DNA of 64,000 bases from Ceratorhiza oryzae-sativae (GCA_030998015.1 JARWMV010000249.1:744001-808000), one strand, 5' to 3'; counted from the first letter of the stretch, positions 32,503-45,569 are shown. Notes: generated by a model from the letters alone, not told the origin. Numbers and translations are program-made.

Positions 32503-34015
32503 TTACTCGGCCAAATTTCTCAGAACGTCTCCCCCAGGCAGCGAGTAATTTTCCGCACAGAGCTCAAAGGCTTGAAAATGCTCCGAACCAAGGGAAATTG
32601 ATTCGGCAGGAGGAAACTTCCAATCAACTTCACGACCCAGCGATACACTGCACCGACTCAGATTGGGCACTTGGCTAGTTGACCGAGCTTCTCCATGCAT
32701 TGCGTATTGAGGAATAACCAAGTGCAAGAGATTTGACCATGACGTCGGAATTGATTGAACCGCGTTTGCGTCGAATTCGATGCCGGTGAGATGACGGATG
32801 GAAAGATACCCAAGTGGCAAGGTGGCTAAGTAGTCAGAAAGAGCCTCTAGCATACGGTCGTCGACGATGGTCAATTGTTTGGGACCTCCCCAGTCGATGG
32901 TCAAATGGGATATGCGTCTGCTGTTCTGGCATATAAGCGGGATAACAGTTCGCATATATAGCTCGGCTGCTTCTGACCCTGGCACGTCGTCTTCGGAAAC
33001 CCAAAGATGCAGGCGAAGACGTGTTACGCGTTTGATCATGTGCGCATGTCCCAAATCGTGCATACGTCTGGGATTGATAACAACCGGAGTGATAAATGAC
33101 GCAAAGCTGGGAATGATTTCGGTGGTATATCAACCGTTTGAATGGAATGAATCAAAGGATGGAAAAGGGTGGGGCTAATTTCGAGTGATTTTAAGCTAGG
33201 AAGTTCGGCCAGAGCCAGAATGCCTTTGAGGGTGAGTAGAGATGCATTTGTTGTGAGGGTACTCAGACAGGAGAAATCGATCAAATGAACGTGAAAATCG
33301 TTAATATTTGATGAAAAAGGACGGTTGAATTTTTGATCCTGTTCGACATCTTCTGGCATGATTCCGGGAAAGACCGTGAGGGTCTCGAGTTTTGGGGCGG
33401 CCCGTTTCAGATTCTCAAGGTTTTTGTGAGAGCGACGATAGAAAGTTGCATGGATGGCATGATGATTTTGGTATCCTTAGTGACTGAAATCAGGGAAGGA
33501 CGAGAGAAGACAAGAATCCATAGTCTTTGATCTGATCCAATGAAATGGCTTTCGGGTATGCATGGGAAGCGAAGATTGGGTAGGAGCAACGTCTTCTTTG
33601 CTGCCGCCCGGAGCGTACTCCATCGTGGTATGTAGTGGCGCTTCGAGTCTCCGGTTTGAAGCCTCTCAACGAGCGGTGAGTACAGAAAGAACCGGGTAAA
33701 GTCCGCTTGTTGGAATGGAGGCAACTGGCAGAGGAGTGAGTAGCGTGGGTGGCATCGAGTAAGTGCGTGTGTATTTACCTCTATAAAAGTCTGAGTTGGC
33801 CTATGAGACGAGAACAAGGTATGTCCTGGTATAAGAGACAGTAAATGCAAAACATTGGGGGTGTCTCTCCAAACTTGGGCCGCTGCGGCATAATATATAG
33901 CTCGGCAAGTCGCCGTGAATCGAACACATTCGGACCCGGGTATATATGAGAAGATATGGTTCATTACTTCGGGAAAGCCTACTAGTCTGTTCCTCGCCAA
34001 ACTGGATCCCTCCAT
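32503..34015 (-). pseudogene. F-box protein with two frameshifts
   Basis: The N-terminal part (33407-34015) has an F-box-like motif, LVGFPEVMNHIFSYI … CRAIYYAAAAQVW, typical of the many agaricomycete F-box proteins that recruit substrates to SCF ubiquitin ligases. The frame then changes near 33450 into 33036-33359+ (leucine-rich, LLTLKGILALAELPSLKSLEI) and near 33060 into 32503-33063. Concatenated length is about 500 residues, the usual size for this family, and all parts keep leucine-rich character. No intron consensus explains the changes. The start ATG at 34015 directly precedes the F-box motif. Confidence 0.7.
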
Positions 34016-34809
34016 GACGATCGGGATAGGGTTAGAGGGGGGTGGGGGACTCGAACCATAAATAAATCGTTTATGTAAGGAGAGTGCCTATAAGCCATGA
34101 TAGAGTATAGATCGATGGCAATGTATCCGCTCTTGCGATTCATCCGAGTGATCAATTCAATGGGCCGCAAGGCTCACAACGGCTGGACGCCACACATGGG
34201 TTCTAAAGGACGTCATTGAAAGCAGGGAATGAGGCAGAGAATACGGCTTGTGGTGTCGAAGGACCTCGAATAGCCCGCGAATGCGCATACAGTGACTCGA
34301 GAAATAGATGCGGTAACTCGAAAAGATAGAACTGGCCTAATCATGTGGCGCCAAAAAAGCGCCTCGATTACTTGAATCGGTTATCGTCGCAGCAGGATAA
34401 TATTGCAAGTTCGTGAGGTCTCAGCAGTGATCTGACGGACCCAAGAGGGAGGATTCAAGCTCGAGTCACAACCTTTACTACGGCTATTTCGAATCGTTTT
34501 TGCTCGCGTTGGGAAGAGCGAGGATGAAGCAGGAAGTTGTCACCGGGAAAAAACCGTGACAAAGCCGAAAGCGTCACCCTGGCTGACCAATCATCCCGTG
34601 GTCCGTGCGCCGGGCTGTGATTGGCTGATGCGGGTGATACGAACCTAGCGACCACACCCGCCGTCACTCCCCGTTCGCCATCACGCCCCTCACATCGTCA
34701 CGGATAGGAGTGACTGCATACACCCACCCCCCCTCAACTGGCCCCCTCGGCGCGCTTGGTTTGCCCACATTTTTTTCTCGTTGCCATCCGGCGCTGTTCC
34801 CACGTCACG
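34016..34809. other. Intergenic promoter region of two divergent genes
   Basis: Separates the F-box relic and the basic low-complexity protein gene, which are divergently transcribed. GC content rises from about 34430. No site recognised with confidence. Confidence 0.45.
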
Positions 34810-36750
34810 ATGGAGCCATCGGCGGTCCCACAGCCTGCGACACCCGACGGACACTCCCACCCGTCCCAGCCGTACGACCCCAACGTCGCCTCGACCAGCA
34901 ACAATGGTGCCCAACGACAGGCGAGCGAAGATCCAGATAGCTCGATGGATTGGCAGGATGTGTCGTTCATCTCCAACGTCTCCAACGTGACCAGCGAGGT
35001 CATTCCTGTCGACGAGGACGAGGCGGCGTACAAACGCCGCAAGGCCCGTGAGCGACAGCGGCGCAAGCGTGAGCGGGATCGGGCCAACGGCATTGGACGA
35101 AACGGCCAACCTGCGCCTCCCCGCCGCTACCCGGGGATGGACGTAGCTCAATTTGCCGGTGGGACTAGCCCGTGGGCAGACCCCCCTCCGGATCCGGCAG
35201 CGTTGGCCGCGATGACGCCAGAGGAGGCACGGAAAGAAAAAATGCGGCGGGCGGCGAGGGAGCGCCAGAGGAAGCACCGGGCGGTCGTACGAGCGCGCAA
35301 GGTTGATGAGGATGCAAGCGACCACGTTCAAATCGTCCCCAGTGCGGCGGCGAACACGGGCACGCCGGCAGCCGAGGGCACCCTCCCACCCACGAGCACA
35401 GCCGAGCCCGTGGACGAGGGACACGCAGAGCCCGACATCGGCCACCACGAGGACTCACCCGGGGTGTCCTACGAACAGCAACAGCCCCCGCCGTTTGCAT
35501 ACTACCCGCATCCTATGTGGACCAGCAGTCCGTTTGCACCCGGCCAGTTCTTCCACCCTCCTGGCACACATCCTGCGTTTGTGCAAAATGGCCAGTTGAT
35601 GCCTGCGCCCAGTCACCTCGTCCAGATGATGCCCCCTCAAGCGCCGCCTCAGACGATGAATCCGATGCAGATGCAAGTGTCGCCGGCGGCGGCTTCGCCC
35701 CCCCAGCCCTCCACAGCCTCAGCAGCACCCGCCACGCCCGCCACGCCCGCACCCCCGGCCCCGACGGCATCTCCCGGTCCAGCCGTACCAGCCCCTACCG
35801 CCCCCTCTGTTTCTGCCCCTGCGCCAACCCCGCCACCAGCTCCCACACACGCTCCGTCTTCGGCACCAGCCCCAGCATCGGCTCCTGTAGAGGCACCACC
35901 TCCAGCACACGTGTTGGCCCCTCCTGCTTCCCTAGCCGCATCCATGCCTCCCCCTCCACCAAGCCATACCAACGGCCAGACATTTGCCATGGTCCTGACC
36001 CTCGCCCTCAACAGCTCGAACTCGGCCCTTCTCCGTGCGCACATTATGCAACAGCTTCGACTTAGCCCGATGGACCTCATGGAGTTGGAGGGAGTCATTG
36101 CTCGAGCGTTTGACGCATGGGATCGAGAGGTTCGTCTTTCTAAATCGCTCCCGGTCTATGCCTCATGTTCTCTCGGATGTTTGTAGCGAGGTGGCGGGGA
36201 TCAAGCGCAGACTCAGGCCCAAGCGGGTTCGCAGTTTTCTGGAGGACTTGCGCCCGCGTTTCCTATGCCACAACCACCGGCGCAAGCACAAGCACCACCG
36301 CCCACCGCTGCATCGCCTCAAACTGCGCCGGCGCCGGCACCAGCGACTCAGCACCACCCCCAACCACCTCCAACCCCTCAACACCAAACCACCGCCCCTC
36401 CGTTAACACCTCAATCCCAGCCTCGTCCTCGTGCAAGTACGAGCACCGGTACCACATCTCGTCGCACAATTGGAATGGGACACCCACCTCCTCCTCCACC
36501 TCCCCCAGCAGGCGGCACGCTCAACGTCCCGCGCCCAATCGCCGGGAGGAGCGTGAGCGTGAGCGGACCCAACATGGCCCAAGCCCAAGCCTCGGCGGCC
36601 CAACGGAGTGTGTCCCATCCTCAACGAAACTCGCATGCGATCGCGCTTCCGCGTGCTGGTTCGGGAACGACGGCCGTCGCGGGGCAAAAGCGGCCCGCGC
36701 CGGGTTCTCAGTCTGCGACGCAGTCCCAGTCGACCCAGCCTCAGTCCTAG
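34810..36750 (+). CDS. Low-complexity protein with two basic DUF3020-like segments
   Basis: Exons 34810-36129 and 36187-36750, joined across a 57-base intron in phase 0 (about 627 residues). Start is ATGGAGCC after a GC-rich leader. Two arginine/lysine-rich helices (KRRKARERQRRKRERD, about residues 75-90; RRAARERQRKHRAVVRARK, about 145-165) resemble the basic DUF3020 region of fungal nuclear proteins and would bind DNA or act as nuclear signals. The rest is proline-, alanine- and glutamine-rich, as in transcription co-regulators. A helical segment (AMVLTLALNSSNSALLRAHIMQQL) is the only other folded part. A hexanucleotide GTCAGA array begins at the stop; in another frame the Q/S/P-rich character continues to 37015, so the true C-terminus may be longer and the annotated stop a result of an indel. 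Confidence 0.65.
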
Positions 36751-37015
36751 TCAGAGTCAGAGTCAGAGTCAGAGTCAGCCGCGACAGGCGCCGCACCCGC
36801 TTCAACAACAACAGACAATGCGCTCGCCTGCTCCGCCTCCGGCTCAGCCTCAGACGCGGGTGAGGACGTCGAGTCAGCAGTCTCGGACGAACAGCAGTCA
36901 GCCCCAGACGCCGAATGGCGCGTCGAGTGGGGAAGCGCGGGGGAGTGGGAGCGGTTCAAGTTCGGCGGGTGCAGGTGTTGCTCCAGCTAGCACGGTGTTG
37001 GGTCAGCTTCCGTAG

Positions 37016-37752
37016 CCGTGGTCACGGTCCAATTTCAATGCTCGAGCTTTATTTTTTTCCCTGGCTTTTCGGTCTCTCTCTCACGCACCACTAGACCTCC
37101 CGTTTTTTGAATTTCTGCAAGCTGCGGAATTATATTACATAAATTAAGTACAACCCCTATTGCTTTTTCCTTGTGCTTTCGAACCCCCACCATCCTCCAT
37201 ATTATATACGTGGCCACATTTTTCTTCTCTGATGTATGGGTATTGGATATGCGTGTAGTGTTGTACGTTTATTCGACTGTGTCGAATGTGAATGTGTGTG
37301 GCGGGGTCTATTTGGCAGTGTGACGATCACGGTATTCGAGAATTTCCTGTCACGGTCATGTGAGGATCACATTTCGGCGAGAATTGTCCGATTCAATATT
37401 CGATACTGGCCTAATTCACTGCATATAGCTCTAGTTATGTATGTTTGAAGAACCGAAAGCACTTACCCATTAGTATCATAAAATAACTAGATTATGTGCT
37501 TGAATTGAGTATATAAAAGTAAAAGAACTTGCACAAAATCGTTACCAGGACATGTTCGCAAGCTGTCAAATGTAATCAAACTACACTTTTCAAAGCCCGA
37601 CGACATATCCTAGGCGCTCAACGTCAAAAAAGCAGAGTACACGTGCCCGAGGACCCCGCTATCCCGCCTCGGCTCGAGCGTGGCCGAAGGCAGTACGCAT
37701 CGGCTGGAGTACTTTAACCATTCGCTCACCAGAAACCCCATCACACGACATC
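37016..37752. other. Intergenic, nothing recognised
   Basis: AT-richer spacer between the co-directional basic-protein gene and the TPR gene. No gene or repeat seen. Confidence 0.5.
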
Positions 37753-39480
37753 ATGGGCACCCCCATTATGCCAACTATTGTCTCATGTGATGCTGGTCAG
37801 GATGGTGGTGCTTCAGCGTACGTCGCAGTCTTGGGTTGTTTGACGGAAAGCTGACTGCCTGTTTTAGGATGTCCCTGGCCGAATTGGTGCGTACTGGCAA
37901 CTTGTACCACATCCAAGGCCTAAGTACTCAAATTAAATCGTTTGCGTGCTACGCTTCATTTACATACAGGTTCAACTTGTGAAATCGCAGAGCCCAGGAA
38001 GAGATTTGTCCAAACCTTGCGACCTGCCAAAACCATGCGATCAACATTCAACATGCCGCTCCGATAACGACAGAATTCTTCATATTCTGTCGATTGAAAG
38101 GGACTGCAGAACTTTGGACTTTGACGAAGCATGCCTCATGCTAGCCCAACACCTGTCGCTAGTGAGCGAGGACGATGACGTTGAGCAATTGGTCTATGAC
38201 TGTTACCTGGAACTCTGCACACGCATACACGGAAGTCCGAGCTATTCTGCAGGGATAGACTCTGAACTGTCAATGGCTACCGAACTGCTTGGGCATACCC
38301 CCATCGGGAATCCAAATAGGGTCGAGCTAGTACGAATGCTTGGCTGGATGCTCAAACGACGATTTCAAGAGACCGGCAAACCATCGAACCTCAACTTGGC
38401 AATCAGCTGCTTCTATCAGTCAATATTGCTTTCTCTTTCAAGAAGGAAAACGACTTGCGTGAAGATATGTTTAATCTTGGCGAATTGTGCCACCTTCGAT
38501 TTCAGCGCAAAGGCATACTCATGGACATCGACCAGGCGATTACATGCTTCAGCTGTTTAGTTGGTAATGAATCAACAAACCCCTCCGATTTATGTACGCT
38601 TTTCAGTGGACTCGGCGTCTTTTTCTGCTTCCGGTTTGAGCTCACCAACGAGCAGACTGATATAGATCAAGCGATTGTCGCCCAACGCACAGCCATATCT
38701 CATTATCCAAACGAACACCCCTCAAAACCGGAATGTCTGAGCTCTCTAGCTGTTTCTTATATGCGGAGGTTCGAAGCTTCCAACAAATTCTCAGATATTG
38801 ACGCCTCGATCGAGTTTGCTATGCAAGCTATATCCATGACACCCGACTCTCATCCGGATCGTCCTGGGCGGTTATGCAATGTCGGAAACTCATACAACTG
38901 CCGCTATGAAAAATCTAGATACTTCAAGGACCTTGAGCTTTCCATACGGTACCAACTGCAGGCGGTAGAGGCCAGCACCGCAAGCGATGATGTGCATGCT
39001 CTATGTCTGGACAGTCTTGGTACCTCGCTAGCCAACAAATTCGATCTTCAAGGGAGCATTGCTGATATCGACCAAGCTATCTCTTATCATAATAAGGCTA
39101 TAACGTTGACCCCAGAAGGAGACATATCCCGGCCTGATCGCCTCAGTAACCTCGGAAACGCTCACGGGCGGCGATTTCTACATTTAGATCAACCGGCTGA
39201 TCTCGAGTTGCATATTCAGTGCCTGAACGAGGCAGTATCTTGTGCAAACGAAACACATCCCCGTTATCCAGAGTGGCTCGATCGTCTCGGAAATGGCCTG
39301 ATCTGCCGTTTCCAGCGCCTTGAGAAACTCGAGGATCTGAACAATGCCATCATCTTTCTTGAACAAGCAGTCTCGCTTACAGGTGTCCAAGACCCTAAAA
39401 GATCCGAGCGCCAAGCGGTTCTTGAATCCGCTATGTCTACTCGTACACTTTGGATCCGAGGCCATGAAGGGCCAGAATAG
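37753..39480 (+). pseudogene. TPR protein, truncated paralogue of the TPR-CHAT gene
   Basis: Exons 37753-37817, 37868-37886 (19 bases) and 37970-39480. The exon pattern and the 19-base microexon match the TPR-CHAT gene at 45627, and the proteins align from the start (DRILHILSIERDCRTL against DRLLHMLLIERDCRSL). Tetratricopeptide-like repeats follow (SNLGNAHGRRF, SLGTSLANKF, CLSSLAVSYMRRF). One base appears deleted near 38440. The protein stops after the repeats, before any CHAT domain, and no CHAT sequence follows downstream. It is either a decaying copy or a shortened form that could bind partners without protease activity. Confidence 0.75.
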
Positions 39481-40098
39481 TCGTGATTTATTTGGTTGTT
39501 GGCGTTGAGAAAATGAGCAAAATTGGCGATTGCGTCGCCACTGTCTTCGCCGCACAAACGATACCCCAGTAGATTATTGAAAGGCCATTGTAGGCCCTGC
39601 GGTTTGATGGTTCGATCCGACTGGGTATATGTCGATCATCTGCCGTTCTGTATTGTATCTCGATGACGCTTTAGTATGTTCCCCGTGCGCTTGCAAAATG
39701 CCATCAAAGCGGCGAAGGGAAGAACTAAAATATTGAATTGAGCAGCATAATAGAACTTATGGCTACATGAATGAGGGTTGTTCTGAATAAAATAGGAGCC
39801 CGAGCCTTGCTGCCGGCCTGAAATCGAGTAACAAGCCATTGTGATAAATGGCCGCGGAGAGTGTTTTGCGAAAATGGGGTTAAATCGCACATATGAAATC
39901 ACACGTATCTGCGGTGAGACAGCAGATTTGAGAAGGCACTTGTAACTCTGATACGCCTTATAACTGAATCAGTCTAAGCTGGTATGAGTAAACAAAAATT
40001 TGGAATGATAATTGTTTCGGAAAACAGAAGCTTCGACAAAGGACACAGGTATGAACGGAGAAGGTACAGGGAAAATTAAATGTTCATAATGTCCCCAA
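39481..40098. other. Intergenic between convergent genes, nothing recognised
   Basis: 3' flanks of the TPR gene and the AAA+ gene. Only short meaningless frames. Confidence 0.5.
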
Positions 40099-43000
40099 CT
40101 ATGTTTCGGAAAGGTTTCCAGTCGTAGAACCAGGAGTGTACAATGCAACATGTTGGTTACGTCCTGGAAACTTCGCTGCATGGCTATTCAAGGCATCCTT
40201 GATGTCCGAAGGCGGGCGAGTGAGAAGAGCTTGACCGCCTTGTGAGTTGGAAGTAAATCCGTTGGCCCCGTTGACGAGTTTGTACCGAGGGCGCCCAATC
40301 GCGAAGAACCTGGACCTCCCACAATATTTGAGCCCAGGGCGTTTACACTGTTTGAGTTCAGCCCGACCGAACCTGCCCCTGGAGTTCCAAGGCCAGATAG
40401 AACCGCCTCAGAGGAGCCTAGGCTGCCCAGACCCCCAGCATAACGACCTGGGTCAATCCAACAGGGTTGTAGCTCGAAATACCGTTGGCTCCGGGTAAAT
40501 TAACAGAGTTCGATGTGGAAGAATTGATACCACCGTAGGCGTAAGGCAGGGCGCTGGCGAATCGAGATTGGTCGCGAGTGCCCATCCCAAATTGAGTATT
40601 CCACTTGCGAAGCTCGCTCAACGAATTCTGGGACTCAGATGATGAAGGTGCAATATCCATGAGCGCCCGGCTAAAATGACGAGCAGCCAGAATATGAGGT
40701 TTTGAGACTCCGGAGCTTTTGTCAGGCGCGACTTCACTAGTCGAGGGGGATGAAGGCGTCTTTGACTCGGGATTTGAGGGGTCGCACGAGTTTTCATCAT
40801 CAGATGGCTTGGGGATGGCTATGCTGTTTTCGGGTGTCCCTGTTGTGCTACTGGTATATTTTGAGCCTGGAGCGCTTTCGGGTTTTGCATAAAGGGAGTT
40901 AGTGTTCCTCCCGTTGTGATCCATGGCAGTTTGACGTTCTCTTTCAGAGCATCCATAGCAGCAGAAACACAGAGATCTAAAAGATATATTGTTAGGATGT
41001 GTGCCGGGTAATATGACTCCAACTTACTCTTCAGATCCGAGCCACTAAATCGTTCTGTCTGCTGCGCTATCTTACGAATGTCGACGTCCGGTGCCAGCGC
41101 GTCATTTCGTAACATAATCTTCAGAATCTCTTCACGCGCCTCTATTCCTGGCAAATCCACCAACAAGCGATATGGGAGACGGCGAAGAACGGCATCGTCA
41201 ACGTCGAACGGTCGGTTTGTCGCTCCAATGACGATTACGCTCGAGGCCATCAGCCCATCCATCTCTTGCATAAACTCAGTGAGCATGCTGGTATGCCAGC
41301 GAGAGCCGCCGTCGCACGAGCTGCTTGTACGAGAGCCCATAATCGAGTCGATCTCGTCAATAAAGACGACGCAGGGCTTTAGTCGGCGCGCAAGGCTAAA
41401 GAGACTCCGCACGAGCTTCTCGGTTTCGCCGACCCACTGAGTAGAAAAGTCAGTAAAACGAGGTAGGTAAATAAATCAAAATGAAGCGGCCACTGACTTT
41501 GTCGGCAATGTCGGAAGGTTTAATAGCAAGCTGATATAACTCATTAAGATATCTCTAGGGTGAGTTATCTGGACAACCTACCATCCGAGAACCCGATTCC
41601 TTGGCAAGAGCTCGAACAAGAAGTGTTTTACCAGTTCCCGGTGGTCCGAATAGCAGTGCTCCTGAAATTGCCTGCTCTTTGAGAATGCCGGACTGAAAGG
41701 ATTGAGGAAAGAGGAGGGGAAGAGATACGATCGATCGAACACTATCGATCACATGCGTAGGAAGGTGAACGTTGTGAAAAGTTGTAGAGAGCTTGGCTGA
41801 ATTTCAGAGGGTTTCAATCAGTACACGACAGCAACCATGATTAGGGTTACTCACCGACGTCGACGATACACCCGGTCAAGCGCTGCTCGTATTCATCCAA
41901 ATCCTCGGCTTTGACTTTCTCAACTATTTCATCAACGGGCGGCTTCTCGTCCCCCACCACTGCTTCCTCGTCGCATTTCATCCATGTCTTGCGTTCATCG
42001 CTACTCCTTTTGTTCGCTCGCCACGCCTCTCGTATCTGTGCCCAACTAACCAAGACCGGCTTTTGCTCCTCGTCTTCTCCATCATCGCCGTCTTCACATG
42101 AGAGCATCGCAATCTCGAGCGCACGATCAACGACACCCTTGAAGTCGTCTGGCTTCGCCAAGTGCTCGTCCCACTCCTTTACCATGCCGTCTTGAATATC
42201 GCCGTTGTCAGCTTCGGCCTCTCCAGTTTCCTTCTCCCTAGCCAATAAGCGCACCGCGCCAGGCTCTATGAGACCACCTTTGACGCCAGTCACCATGCGA
42301 AGCATGAGTTCGCTGAGCTCGCGCCGTCGATTCTCGCGTGAAGCGCGCTCGAGCTTGAGATTACGCTTCGCAGGAGCGACGACGTACGACCGGAAATAAC
42401 CATCAAGTCTCTGCGTATAGTCTTCGTCAGACGGCTCCGATGTCGCGGAGGAAGCGGATTTGGATATAACTTCCGAGTCGTCTGAATCGCTGGTGCTCGA
42501 GTCGTCCTCTGCCTGGCCTGTCTCGTTGGTGGGATTGGATTCTGGGGCCTGTGACTCCGACATGGTGGCCCCATCCTCCTCGATTTCTAAATCCTCCGCC
42601 GGGTCCTTGGCTTCCACCCCCGAGCTGTCCGCCCGAGTCATTTTCTCCCCTCGCTCCACGCCCTTGACTCGGGACTGGTTGATTTTGATTTTCGGCCTAA
42701 ACGAAGGTAGATCCTCCAAAATTTCGCCTTTCTCCAACTTCGCCTTCGTTTTCTTGAACCGTTCGGTCCTCTCCTTGACCGCACTTTCATCCCACTCCTT
42801 CAGCGGCGGGCAACACGAATCGCAGTCGCACCCTTCATAACATAACTCGCGTTTTGCAGAGTTTGGAAGGATCGATGACACGGGCGGGCAAACCCCGAAG
42901 ACGACGGTAGTTGGGTGAGTGATTTGTGATTCGGGGCCAAGACCACCTGTACGACGGGCACGAATGGCGGTATAAAGAGGTGGAAACCACGTAGAGACTC

Positions 43001-44279
43001 GAGGAGCAAGGAGGCCAAAGTCACGGATATAGATTATGCGTCGACGGGGCGTAGTAGAAGTGCTAGTCAGGTCACCCGTGGCATCGTGTCCAGGGGCAGG
43101 CTGTGTAGCCGGAACGGGATTTGAGTCGATCACTTTTTGCCAGAAGGACTCCAAGGCTTGGACGTTGCTCTCGCCGTCATCGTTATCGTCCAAGTCCTCC
43201 CCGGGTTTGACCTTCCCAAGTGGGTTCTTTTTGAAGCGGAATCCAGAGGCGGCTGTACGGGAATAAATCACTCCAGGACGATAGTAATTACACGATAGCA
43301 ACTTACAGGTCCCAAATGCCCCCCATTCTCCCGCAGCGAGCTGGGCCATATCTATCATTTGGACCTCGGAGTTGGTTCGTGCTGCCAGTTCCTTGATTGT
43401 TGTATCGATAATATGCTGCGAGCGGTTTAGTCCTCATTTAGAAAAGTATGAGACCGAAGAAAGGAGCCCACCTCCCCGCCTTCGATGGGGCAGTACAATG
43501 CCACCGTTGGCTCAACCAACTGAGATACTTCGTCGGCTTTCATGGCCTTTCTCTGTGTCTTTGAGAGAAGTGTAACGCGAAGTTGGGAGGTGATATCATC
43601 CATGTGGCCTGGAGGGGGTAGTACGGCCGAGTTGGCATCATCAAGAGCACGAGAATTCCACATGTTTTCTAGTGCGCGGTTCGTCAAGGATACTGATAAA
43701 TATGATTTATCTTGGAGCTTATTTTCGGGCTTCTCTCCAGTAGGGAACCCGTGCTTTTGCATAGCACCAACAATTTCATCCAGGTTACCTTGAGGAAAAA
43801 CCCCTACATTTAATTTGCCTTTAAACAGGACGACGGCGGGAACATCGCGCGCGCTGTACTGGCTCGTCTGTGATTAACAAATAAATGATAGTCCGACGAG
43901 GCACGCCAACTGAGCTTACTCTATACAAAATATCAGTGAAATATACTATTGAATAAATCAGTCAGCTACTAACATATATGTGAGGTCTGCATCAGACTCT
44001 ATTGGCACCTGCACGAACTTGACTTGCTTATACTTTGTGGGTTATCAACATCTAGAAAACAAGAGCTATGGTAAGATAGCGACGTTACCTTGCCCTCAAG
44101 TTCATCTAAAGTTGGCCCAAAGGACCAACATCCTCCCCAGGCAAATTCGACGACAGAAAAGATTGAGTCGGACAAGAACGTGTCCTACAAGCGACCAACG
44201 TAAGTCCAACCGCGACACAGAAGCTAACGGATGAATGACTTGCCAAACCAAAATCGCCGTGTAATCCAATGGTGCGCAT
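40099..44279 (-). CDS. AAA+ ATPase of Msp1/ATAD1 type with a thioredoxin-like N-terminus
   Basis: Thioredoxin-fold exons (44089-44184; 43974-44032; about 43488-43880) contain SVVEFAWGGCWSFGPTLDEL and DVPAVVLFKGKLN, but the usual CGPC is CWSF, so redox activity is doubtful. The same open exon continues into a region (SKTQRKAMKADEV, VALYCPIEGGE) that splices to 41847-43358, an acidic, charged middle. The AAA+ domain follows: Walker A GPPGTGKT (41555-41752), Walker B VVFIDEID, ATNRP sensor and a GSDLK-NLC segment (40819-41412), as in Msp1/ATAD1, which extract mislocalised tail-anchored proteins from the mitochondrial outer membrane. The C-terminus (LSELRKWNTQFG, then glycine/serine/asparagine-rich) runs to about 40099 but changes frame near 40930 and in 40240-40430. 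The 5' exon (ATG at 44279) is uncertain. Confidence 0.75.
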
Positions 44280-44784
44280 GTCTAAGAGGGATGGGATGTA
44301 TACCAGTATATACAGGCCTGTGTTGTCTTTTATTCTCGACCTGATAGGAATTGTCTGTTTATCCGGCCCCCGTTCTCGAATTCATCCAGTGAATTGAGTC
44401 AAGTTCAGGTATCGCCATGAGGGGCAAGGCCGTTGCACAGAATGTGCGGACCCATCCCAAGTAAGAAAGCGCAGCTGGGGGACCGGGCATATGTCTGATG
44501 CGATCATTCGGGCCTGGCTTGGAGCACTCCCGCCGAGCCGAAATTCAAATTTCGTGACAAGCCGGCGCTCTCGTAAAACAATCTTGTTTGTTGTTAGCGA
44601 TCACATACTGTAAATTACTCGATCCTGGCACGCCGTCCCTTTGAGAAAATATATTACCATCAACAAAGACAGGCCCAGAACCTGATTCAACCACGTTTCG
44701 TGATTTCGTCCATAGCGCTTCAATTTGCCACTTACGGATACCGCGGTTACTAGCCCCGGACTCTTCGTTCAGCCTCCTGGGAGA
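44280..44784. other. Intergenic, nothing recognised
   Basis: Upstream of the minus-strand AAA+ gene and downstream of the unknown minus-strand gene. No feature seen. Confidence 0.45.
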
Positions 44785-45569
44785 TCAATTCTTGGGCTCA
44801 TGTGATGACGAGGCAAAAAGGCGACCTGCTTGCCCAGGTGGGGATCTGCCGAATTTTTTGATTCCTACGCGAAGATCACCCTGTTCAGCTAAGGGTATCA
44901 TACCAGATATCCCGCCTGCTGGACTTTGGCTGGAGCCACTGAAGTCGATGTTCTCGCCTTGTGTGGTGCCGAGAATGTTACCCCATTGTCTAGTTAGAAT
45001 ATTTTGCATTCTCTATCGTACATAATCCCTTGACGCATTTCGTCGACAATCAGCTTGCCAAAAGTTCGCCCGGCGAGTTTCTTGGCCAGAGCGATGCTCC
45101 TTGCGTGGAGAATCGTCCACCGGTCAAACATGATTCGATAATTTTTGTAACCAACTTCTGATAAGCGTGCTCTAGCGTCGATCACGGGCATACCCAGTAC
45201 GGTCAACAGCTCGAGGCACGGGGCTGGACCCAGGCTCCAACTGCAGCGCAATACACCACGCTGCTGAGTCGCAGAACCATATGGAGGCATATGCACCGGA
45301 TGAGTAATCAAGAATTCAAGGCACACCAGTGTATGCGAACCTGAGAGAATGATAGGATACGCATACTGATTGGGTGGGTAATATTTACCCACGTTTTTCA
45401 TTGAGGAATTCCTCAGGGATTTGAGTTTTGCATAGGCTGACGCAGATCTTTCGCGTCTTCGAACGATACTAAGTTTGTATTCTCGCGTACCATGGAACGT
45501 TCGCAACCTGCTAGTTATGATTCCCTGCTGCGCAAGCGATTCCGTATTCCATCTCGGTAGCCACAACAC
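44785..45569 (-). CDS. Unknown protein, divergent neighbour of the TPR-CHAT gene
   Basis: Two overlapping frames (44994-45569 and 44785-45009) join by a single-base shift near 45005. A 55-base intron (GTAAAT…CTCAG, about 45344-45398) can be removed in frame. The product of roughly 230 residues is basic in the first third (SIVRRRERSASAYAKLKSL), then contains a moderately hydrophobic, helical part (ARSIALAKKLAGRTFGKLIV). The start used is uncertain. It shares a 60-base promoter gap with the TPR-CHAT gene. No family recognised; a pore-forming or substrate partner of the protease is possible but unsupported. Confidence 0.4.

Noticed and set aside
34690..36960. Several long minus-strand and plus-strand frames (up to 252 residues) over the basic protein gene
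   Set aside because: They come from GC-rich, low-complexity coding sequence read in other frames; biased composition and no splice support.
43881..43973. One-base exon between the thioredoxin-fold exons
   Set aside because: It would restore the frame, but a simpler explanation is an indel or an unseen splice choice.
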